DNA of 10,804 nucleotides, from assembly GCA_025454075.1 (NCBI GenBank), contig JALOPD010000132.1:1-10804 (forward strand). The letters run 5' to 3'. The translations under genes were made by a program, and so were the position numbers. A model generated the notes under the pieces. The model was given only the letters and a program-made list of their open reading frames with translations, made no database searches and was not told where the DNA came from. The stretch is from Desulfobacterales bacterium. Its GTDB lineage: Bacteria > Desulfobacterota > Desulfobacteria > Desulfobacterales > UBA2174_A. Shown here piece after piece: positions 6,525 through 10,804 of this stretch (the stretch's first letter is position 1; each line of letters opens with the position of its first letter).

Positions 6525-6551
6525 AGGGGCGCCCCGCGACAGGCTGCCCCT
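6525..6551 (-). terminator. Possible hairpin terminator after the six-helix membrane gene
   Basis: On the - strand AGGGGC, overlapping the TAG stop codon, can pair with GCCCCT (plus coordinates 6546-6551 and 6525-6530). The palindrome GGGGCGCCCC (6526-6535) offers a competing fold. No T run follows, so if it terminates transcription it is a weak or Rho-assisted site. The rest of the 215 bp to the hydrolase start shows no gene and no clear promoter boxes. Confidence 0.25.
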
Positions 6552-7347
6552 ACCGAGCCTTGCGCCGCACCGCGTGTTCGAGCGCCGTTGCGGGGTCGCT
6601 TTCCAGGCAGGACAGGTGCAGCTCGTAGCTCTTGACGGACCAGTAGACCCCGAACGTCAGGATGCCGGCCGCTTCGACGAAGAAGACCTTGTCGGCCGGG
6701 ACCCCGAACAGGAAGGCCACGGCGAGCCCCGGGGCGGGGAACAGGATCATCGCAACCGCAATGGCCCGGTAGGCGCGGCGGAATGCGGCCGCATCGTGGT
6801 CGACAGGCAGATATTCCAGGCTCTTCTCCGCGCAGAACCAGACGACGATCGCCAGGAACACGAACAGCAGAACGGCGGCGATGTAGTGGACGGGCCAGGA
6901 CGGTAGGGCGGCCCACGCCTTGACCGCCGGGCAGTTTTCGAAGAGCTGCGCCACGCGCGGGTCGCCGGCGGCTTCGGCCAGGGAGAGTCGCTCCGGGAAG
7001 ATCGCGACCAGCGCGGCGCAGACGGCCGCCAGGTTGAGCAGGGTGTTCTCGAGCGGGGTGAGCCCCTTGTACGCGAACAGGAAAACCCCGATGGCGAAGA
7101 GGAACCCAACGAAGATCGTCCGTGCCGGGAAGGTGGCGCACTGGCCTTGGGCGGCGGCCCAGAAGTAGGCGCTCATCGATGACTGCAGATCCAGGCCGTG
7201 GCCAAGTTTCCCGTACAGGTACAAGACAAACGGCATCGCAAAACCGAGCGCAGCGAGGCCCACCCGCAGCGAGAAATAGGTGTCCGAGAAGTGCTTCCAG
7301 AGCTCCGTGGAGTCGCCCGCTGGCGGGGTATTGGACAGCATGTTCAT
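6550..7347 (-). CDS. Six-helix membrane protein of unknown function
   Basis: This 265-residue integral membrane protein has about six hydrophobic helices (roughly residues 30-48, 76-93, 100-118, 152-173, 194-214 and 221-239). It has no signal peptide beyond helix 1 and no catalytic motif I recognise. The stretch from SMSAYFWAA through RTIFVGFLFAIGVFLFAYKG and LLNLAAVCAALVAIFP resembles a family of uncharacterised bacterial membrane proteins in which a Ser-x-Ser-Ala-Tyr motif precedes a conserved FVG-LFAIG helix. Two cysteines (70 and 139) lie outside the predicted helices and might pair. GAGGA, seven bases before ATG 7347, supports the start; ATG two codons later is possible. The hydrolase gene follows 215 bp downstream on the same strand and the ATPase gene lies 112 bp upstream. 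No functional link to either is evident. Confidence 0.8.
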   Translation of the reverse strand: MNMLSNTPPAGDSTELWKHFSDTYFSLRVGLAALGFAMPFVLYLYGKLGHGLDLQSSMSAYFWAAAQGQCATFPARTIFVGFLFAIGVFLFAYKGLTPLENTLLNLAAVCAALVAIFPERLSLAEAAGDPRVAQLFENCPAVKAWAALPSWPVHYIAAVLLFVFLAIVVWFCAEKSLEYLPVDHDAAAFRRAYRAIAVAMILFPAPGLAVAFLFGVPADKVFFVEAAGILTFGVYWSVKSYELHLSCLESDPATALEHAVRRKAR

Positions 7348-7369
7348 CTCGGATCCTCAAACAGGTCCA

Positions 7370-7410
7370 TTCCCGTCCCGTCCGCCCCGGCGGATGATCT
7401 GTGACGGGAA
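7370..7410. promoter_or_regulatory. Inverted repeat between ATPase and membrane-protein genes
   Basis: TTCCCGTC (7370-7377) and GACGGGAA (7403-7410) match perfectly over eight bases. Inside lies a smaller hairpin, CCGC-CCCG-GCGG (7382-7393). The structure sits in the 112-bp gap after the ATPase stop and before the membrane-protein start, all on the - strand. It lacks a T run on either strand. It could be a weak terminator for the ATPase, a leader structure of the membrane gene, or a regulator site. Confidence 0.4.
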
Positions 7411-7459
7411 GGCAGAGGAAGGGGCTGGAATCAATTGGGCTTGTCCCCGACGGTTTCGG

Positions 7460-8632
7460 TTATGACCGCCAGAGCTCGTCAGAGGCAAGCAGGGCGCAAA
7501 ACTCCTTAAACGGCAGGACCTCGATGCCCTCTGCGGTTCTCAGGACCGGCCCGCGGGGGTAGACGATGAGTCGACGCTTGAGCCCCTTCAGTTCCGATGC
7601 AGCGCGCAGTCCCCGGCACCAGCTTTCGGTGAAATTCCCGCCCGACTTGGCCTCGATAGCGACGAAGCGCCCTCTCTGTTCCAGCAGGAAGTCGACCTCC
7701 GTGAGCGCGCCGCCGGCGGGCGCCCAGTAGTACATATCGCTGCAGATCCCGCGATAATCCCGATAGGCCCGGATCACCTGAGCGACCAGCCCCTCAAAGA
7801 GCGGGCCGCGCTCTTCGGGTACGACCGGCCCGGAGACGCGCTTCATCGAACGAGCGAGCCCCGGGTCGCACCAGTACCATTTGGGGAGCTTGCGTTCGCG
7901 TACCCGCAGCTTCGCCTCGTAGGCCGGGAGCCGAAAGCACAACAGAGTCTCTTCGAGAATCTCCAGATAGCCGGAAACCGTGGTCCGCGCCACGCCGGCG
8001 TCACGGGCGATCGTGCTGACATTGACGGTCTGCCCGTGGAAGAGAGCGGCAACCGGCAGGAAACGGGCAAAACCCGGCAGGTTTTTCACCAGGGCTTCGG
8101 CCTGGATTTCCTGTTTGAGATAGAACTGGGCATAGGCGGAGAGCGCTTCGGCCTTGGCTTCGGAGTCGAAGACGACCGGCAGCAGACCGTATTGCAGCGC
8201 GGAGTCGAGCTCGAACCGACCGCCCAACTCTTCCGGCAGAAAGGGGTGCATGGCCCGGTTGAGGGCGCGCCCGGCCAAAAGGTTCACGCCGGCACGCCGG
8301 AGCTTTCTGGCGCTCGATCCACACAGGACGAACCGCAACCGCTTTTCTTCAATCAGCCGGTGGACCTCGTTCAGTAGCTGGGGCAGTCGCTGGATTTCGT
8401 CGATCACCACCCAGCTGCCGGATTTTACTGCCCTCAATTGATCGGCAAAAAGAGCGGGGTAGGCCAGCAGATTCTGGTACGTTTCCTCGGAGAGCAGGTC
8501 GATCACATGGGCATCGCCGTAGGTCGATCGCAGCCAGGTGCTCTTTCCGGAGCCGCGGGGGCCCATCAGGAAAAAGCTCTGCTTGGGAGGGGCGAGGATG
8601 CGGTTGAATTCGGCTGTATGCATCTCCGTCAT
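7460..8632 (-). CDS. AAA ATPase with C-terminal DUF4143 domain
   Basis: This 390-residue protein has the AAA_14 plus DUF4143 layout common in bacteria and archaea. The ATPase part shows Walker A GPRGSGKST (24-32), Walker B WVVIDEI (74-80, Asp78-Glu79) and a sensor-like segment FVLCGSSARKL (101-111). A winged-helix-like region follows (about 202-232: VNVSTIARDAGVARTTVSGY). The C-terminal domain contains TEVDFLL (Asp314) and FVAIEAKSG (Glu327, Lys329), the D...ExK pattern of PD-(D/E)XK nuclease folds. The length is normal and all motifs are intact. The family's role is not established; such genes are often scattered, multicopy and horizontally spread. ATG 8632 is assigned; ATG 8623 is an alternative, and neither has a strong ribosome binding site. 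The gene has its own promoter-like sequence at 8654-8682. Confidence 0.9.
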   Translation of the reverse strand: MTEMHTAEFNRILAPPKQSFFLMGPRGSGKSTWLRSTYGDAHVIDLLSEETYQNLLAYPALFADQLRAVKSGSWVVIDEIQRLPQLLNEVHRLIEEKRLRFVLCGSSARKLRRAGVNLLAGRALNRAMHPFLPEELGGRFELDSALQYGLLPVVFDSEAKAEALSAYAQFYLKQEIQAEALVKNLPGFARFLPVAALFHGQTVNVSTIARDAGVARTTVSGYLEILEETLLCFRLPAYEAKLRVRERKLPKWYWCDPGLARSMKRVSGPVVPEERGPLFEGLVAQVIRAYRDYRGICSDMYYWAPAGGALTEVDFLLEQRGRFVAIEAKSGGNFTESWCRGLRAASELKGLKRRLIVYPRGPVLRTAEGIEVLPFKEFCALLASDELWRS

Positions 8633-8653
8633 TTTGCGTCGCTTTTTGACGGC

Positions 8654-8682
8654 ATACTATACAATACGGGCCACGGTGTCAA
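8654..8682 (-). promoter_or_regulatory. Sigma70-like promoter of the ATPase gene
   Basis: On the - strand a perfect TTGACA (8677-8682) is followed after 17 bases by TAGTAT (8654-8659), or after 15 bases by the better box TATAGT (8656-8661). Transcription would begin shortly before ATG 8632, giving a very short leader. The AT-rich GTATTGTATAGTATGC around the -10 box is partly palindromic and could also be a repressor site. The assignment rests on position and the exact -35 box. Confidence 0.55.
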
Positions 8683-8798
8683 CTCGCCGCTGTTTGTCGA
8701 AAACCCGGGTCGGACCGCCGGTCAGTCTGTTATCGGTAATTAAGGGGGGGGTCGAACTCTCCTCTCCGGGCGAGATCGAATGGCGGGGCACATCCGCT

Positions 8799-9125
8799 CT
8801 ATTCCCGCAACCACTCCTCGTATTCCCGGCGGTCAGCGGCCACAAGCGCCCTGTTCTGAGCCGGTGACGATTTCCACGAATCTTGGCCCATCTGACACGG
8901 ATACTCGGCGTACGCCAGGATGTCACGGTAGTCCTGCTTTGCGGTTGCGATGTTTCTCCGAATCCTATCCAGATCGCCGCCGGAGATCTTGAGAACGGCG
9001 AGCCTGACCCGAACGGGTTCGTTCTCGTACGATTCCATTCCGTATCGGCGGAGCGCCCCCTCTGCGGCGCCCCGCTTTTCCGGGTCCGGAAAGAGCTTCA
9101 GCAGTTTCGTTTGCAGTATGTCCAT
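8799..9125 (-). CDS. Small soluble protein of unknown function, copy 1
   Basis: This 108-residue protein is strongly charged, probably mostly helical, and has no signal peptide or membrane helix. I recognise no characterised family. Distinctive stretches are KLFPDPEKR near the start, VRLAVLKISGGDLDRIRRNI in the middle, TAKQDYRDILAYAEYP, and RREYEEWLRE at the C-terminus. A second copy lies at 10473-10775; over 100 aligned residues 86 are identical by hand count. DNA differences between the copies are mostly silent, which supports both being real coding sequences under selection. ATG 9125 lies 17 bases after the stop of the outer-membrane protein gene and has no Shine-Dalgarno match, so translation may be coupled to that gene. 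166 bp separate it from the ATPase start; that gap holds the ATPase promoter, a G8 run (8744-8751) and nothing else I can name. Confidence 0.8.
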   Translation of the reverse strand: MDILQTKLLKLFPDPEKRGAAEGALRRYGMESYENEPVRVRLAVLKISGGDLDRIRRNIATAKQDYRDILAYAEYPCQMGQDSWKSSPAQNRALVAADRREYEEWLRE

Positions 9126-9129
9126 CAGG
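8799..9129. repeat. Diverged direct repeat, copy 1
   Basis: This segment covers the whole copy 1 gene. Aligned without gaps against 10473-10794, 281 of 322 bases match by my hand count (about 87%). Homology stops sharply at the gene's stop codon; the flanks on that side are unrelated. On the start-codon side it continues a few bases (CAGG at 9126-9129). The repeat is gene-sized and has no terminal inverted repeats, so it is a gene duplication or two separate acquisitions, not an insertion sequence. Confidence 0.85.
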
Positions 9130-9142
9130 AGAGGCGGAACGA

Positions 9143-10012
9143 CTAAAAGTGGTAGACGAACCTGAGGTTGTACCGCTCACCTTCGGGCCGGTTTTCGGCG
9201 TAGGCCTCGATATACATGTTTAAAAAAAGGTGGGCGTCCTTGGTGATCGACCACAGCAGCCCGGGGCCTATCCCCAGAACCTGCTCCCGGGTATCCGGGA
9301 TGCTGTTGCCGTCCACTTCGAGGTCGGTGAACTGCTTGAGGTAGTAGCCGTTAATCCCCAACCTGAACCCCGGCAGGACTTCATAGCTAGTCGCGAAGTT
9401 TGCGTGCACGGCTTGGCCGGCCTGAGTGTCATTGGCCCCCGCGTACGCCCGGTTCGGGTCATTATTCTTAAAGTTGTAGAGGTAATGAATCCGGGTGGAG
9501 GCGGTCCAGTGGGGCGTAAGGAACAGTGTCGCCGCCCAGTAAGGATTGAAGCTGAAAAAATTGCTGCCCGGGTTCAACTCCTTGTTGGAATCATATTTTC
9601 CGGTTGGCAAGAGGAACTGCAGCTCAATGCGGTGCATGAATATCGGCCCATTGGCTCCCATGACGGGACCCCATTGCAGGAAAGGGCCGACGGTCAAGTC
9701 ACCCAAGCCGGACCCGTTGTCTTCGGGGTAGGGACCGTTGTTGCCGTAATCGAGATCGAAACTGACCAGCGGAACGATGAGGTTCATTCCCCACTTGCCC
9801 CCGAACAGCACAGGCTGGTCCGACTGGTAAATCACCTGGGTCAGGCTGACCCAAACGTCAAGATCCTCGTTGAACCCGGGACCCGCCGGCGGTCCGCCAT
9901 CCAGGAAGCTGGTGAAACCGAGGTTCACCGCCGGCAGATCGTACGCGTGGACAGGTCCGACCACGCACAACGCCGTCAGAACATACATCAACCCCCTTCG
10001 GAATCCCGCCAT
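9143..10012 (-). CDS. Outer-membrane protein, phenol-degradation meta (MetA) family
   Basis: This 289-residue exported protein resembles the family annotated 'MetA-pathway of phenol degradation', outer-membrane beta-barrels thought to help hydrophobic compounds across the outer membrane. A signal peptide (residues 1-23, MAGFRRGLMYVLTALCVV to VHA) is followed by YDLPAVNLGF. The mature part shows alternating beta-strands with turns rich in Gly, Asn and Asp, for example GSGLGDLTVGPFLQW, MHRIELQFLLPTGKYD and VLPGFRLGINGYYLKQF. It ends in RYNLRFVYHF, the aromatic C-terminus recognised by outer-membrane assembly machinery. AAAGGAGGAGG just before ATG 10012 fixes the start. No aromatic degradation enzymes are nearby, so a role in phenol metabolism is not supported by context. 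The small-protein copy 1 follows 17 bases after its stop, suggesting a two-gene transcript. Confidence 0.85.
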   Translation of the reverse strand: MAGFRRGLMYVLTALCVVGPVHAYDLPAVNLGFTSFLDGGPPAGPGFNEDLDVWVSLTQVIYQSDQPVLFGGKWGMNLIVPLVSFDLDYGNNGPYPEDNGSGLGDLTVGPFLQWGPVMGANGPIFMHRIELQFLLPTGKYDSNKELNPGSNFFSFNPYWAATLFLTPHWTASTRIHYLYNFKNNDPNRAYAGANDTQAGQAVHANFATSYEVLPGFRLGINGYYLKQFTDLEVDGNSIPDTREQVLGIGPGLLWSITKDAHLFLNMYIEAYAENRPEGERYNLRFVYHF

Positions 10013-10013
10013 A

Positions 10014-10024
10014 CCTCCTCCTTT
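10014..10024 (-). promoter_or_regulatory. Strong ribosome binding site of the outer-membrane gene
   Basis: On the - strand AAAGGAGGAGG lies immediately before ATG 10012, separated by one T. It contains two overlapping AGGAGG cores. Together with the signal peptide that follows, it settles the start and suggests efficient translation. Confidence 0.75.
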
Positions 10025-10472
10025 GCATTGTGTAAATCATTCAACTCTAAAATCAGTCAGCTGGCCTGCTATTGAAAAATCAGCCCGGAGGGAAACCAGC
10101 GGGCGCAGAACCAGAACGGCGACAGTGGAACCGAGAAAAACTGAGTGTAGAGCAGCAAAAATCTATTTCGCCGCGTTCTATTTCTGAGAAGGCTGTATAG
10201 GGGATTTAGAACTCTTCTAATCGCAGTTGAACATAGATGTCAATAAACCGTATTGGTCGAAGATGCCTTTTCAAAACGGTACGCTCTGTCGGAAATCTAT
10301 GCAGATCCCCATCAGGGGGCGACCGCCTTACAGAGGCAGCAAAGTACAGGACGGGCGGTCAAGCGGGTCCATTGGTTTGGGGCTTCATCTGGCGAAGCCT
10401 TTCCCGCCAAGCCCCGGTCGGTTATGGCGAGAGCGACAGCATACGGGTATGGCTGCCTCCGCCTACTCTGCC
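10025..10472. other. Non-coding gap with several hairpins
   Basis: No believable gene lies here. It must contain the promoter of the outer-membrane gene, but I see no clear box pair. The half nearest copy 2 holds three stem-loops: CCCC-ATCA-GGGG (10307-10318), GACCGCC/GGCGGTC (10321-10327 and 10354-10360), and GGCTTC/GAAGCC (10381-10386 and 10394-10399), the last followed by TTTCCC. Open frames of 79-137 codons overlap this region, but they run through the copy 2 gene in other frames or lack family character. The sequence has no resemblance to the gap beside copy 1. Confidence 0.5.
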
Positions 10473-10775
10473 CTATTCCCGCAGCCACTCCTCGTATCCC
10501 CGGCGGTCCGCAGCCACAAGCGCTCTGTTCTGGGCCGGTGACAACTTCCACGAATCCTGGCCCATCTGGCGCGGGTACTCGGCATACGCCGGGATGTCGC
10601 GGTAGTCCTGCTTTGCGGTTGCGATGTTGCTCCGAATCCGGTCCATGTCGGCGCCGGAGATCTTGAGAACGGCGAGCCTGACCCGGGCAGGCTCGTTCTC
10701 GCAGGATTCCGTCCCGTAGCGGCGAAGTTCCGCCTCTGCGGCGCTCCGTTTCTCCGGGTCGGGAAAGAGCTTCAT
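10473..10775 (-). CDS. Small soluble protein of unknown function, copy 2 (start uncertain)
   Basis: This paralogue of the protein at 8799-9125 matches it in 86 of 100 aligned residues, including KLFPDPEKR, RVRLAVLKISG, NIATAKQDYRDI and EYPRQMGQDSWK. The ATG at the copy 1 start is ACG here and a one-base deletion follows it, so that start cannot be used. The first in-frame ATG is 10775, giving 100 residues and losing only the first eight, but it has no ribosome binding site. The frame stays open to the window edge with residues PDGILQTKL, so the true start may lie outside. It may be functional with a new start, or a gene that has just lost expression. Two other genes and the gap at 10025-10472 separate it from the ATPase. 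Confidence 0.65.
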   Translation of the reverse strand: MKLFPDPEKRSAAEAELRRYGTESCENEPARVRLAVLKISGADMDRIRSNIATAKQDYRDIPAYAEYPRQMGQDSWKLSPAQNRALVAADRRGYEEWLRE

Positions 10776-10804
10776 CAGCTTCGTCTGCAGTATGCCGTCA
10801 GGGT
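10473..10804. repeat. Diverged direct repeat, copy 2 (reaches window edge)
   Basis: This is the counterpart of 8799-9129, offset 1674 bp, in the same orientation. Relative to copy 1 it has lost one base (the T at 9121) next to the start codon, and the start ATG reads ACG on the - strand. The match ends in GTCAGG at 10797-10802, so I cannot see how far the homology extends beyond the window. Confidence 0.85.

Noticed and set aside
8744..8790. GAGTTCGACC-like sequence on the - strand suggesting a tRNA T-arm
   Set aside because: The flanking bases cannot pair as a T-stem and no acceptor, D or anticodon arm is found nearby.
10340..10440. Possible integron attC site near copy 2
   Set aside because: The hairpins are present but the required core sites (GTTRRRY and its inverse) are not found, and no integrase is in the window.
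8799..10804. Composite transposon bounded by the direct repeats
   Set aside because: The repeats are ordinary coding sequences without transposase, terminal inverted repeats or target duplications; the sharp boundary is the end of the gene.

Overview
The window looks like chromosomal DNA of a GC-rich Gram-negative bacterium, most likely a proteobacterium. It encodes a periplasm-dependent TRAP transporter, an exported Ntn-hydrolase of the Gram-negative penicillin V acylase type and an outer-membrane beta-barrel ending in Phe. The species cannot be named from the sequence alone. No rRNA, tRNA, CRISPR array, transposase or phage gene is visible.

Left part, + strand (1-5251). A visibly AT-richer, mostly non-coding stretch (1-460) holds an A/C-only tract, a long hairpin, an 18-codon mini-ORF behind a strong ribosome binding site, and several palindromes. 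Next comes a major facilitator transporter gene (461-1599) that is broken by a small internal deletion with a frameshift. Then follows a compact unit: a TetR-family repressor (1722-2318), then the substrate-binding protein, small membrane subunit and large membrane subunit of a TRAP transporter (dctP, dctQ, dctM, to 5251). Two tandem copies of a TetR-like palindrome sit just before the repressor gene, so the repressor probably controls itself and the transporter behind it. A run of eight G at the dctQ/dctM boundary sits where one slipped base would join the two proteins in frame.

Right part, - strand (5288-10804). All genes here read leftward. Reading from the right edge they are: a small soluble protein of unknown function (copy 2, 10473 to the edge), an outer-membrane protein of the phenol-degradation meta family (9143-10012), a second copy of the small protein (8799-9125), an AAA ATPase with a C-terminal DUF4143 nuclease-like domain behind its own promoter (7460-8632), a six-helix membrane protein of unknown function (6550-7347), and the penicillin V acylase/choloylglycine hydrolase homologue (5288-6334). 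The last converges on dctM, with 36 bp between the stop codons.

How it fits together. The only clear functional system is TetR plus TRAP: uptake of an unidentified carboxylate driven by an ion gradient and induced by an unknown ligand. The - strand genes are loosely arranged and look like accessory genes. The most unusual items are the diverged duplicate of the small protein flanking the outer-membrane gene (about 87% identical DNA, changes mostly silent, start codon lost in copy 2), the possible DctQ-DctM slippage fusion, the tandem operator, and the structured leader at 75-176. I did not find a convincing wholly new multi-gene system. The small-protein/outer-membrane/small-protein arrangement is the best candidate for something undescribed.
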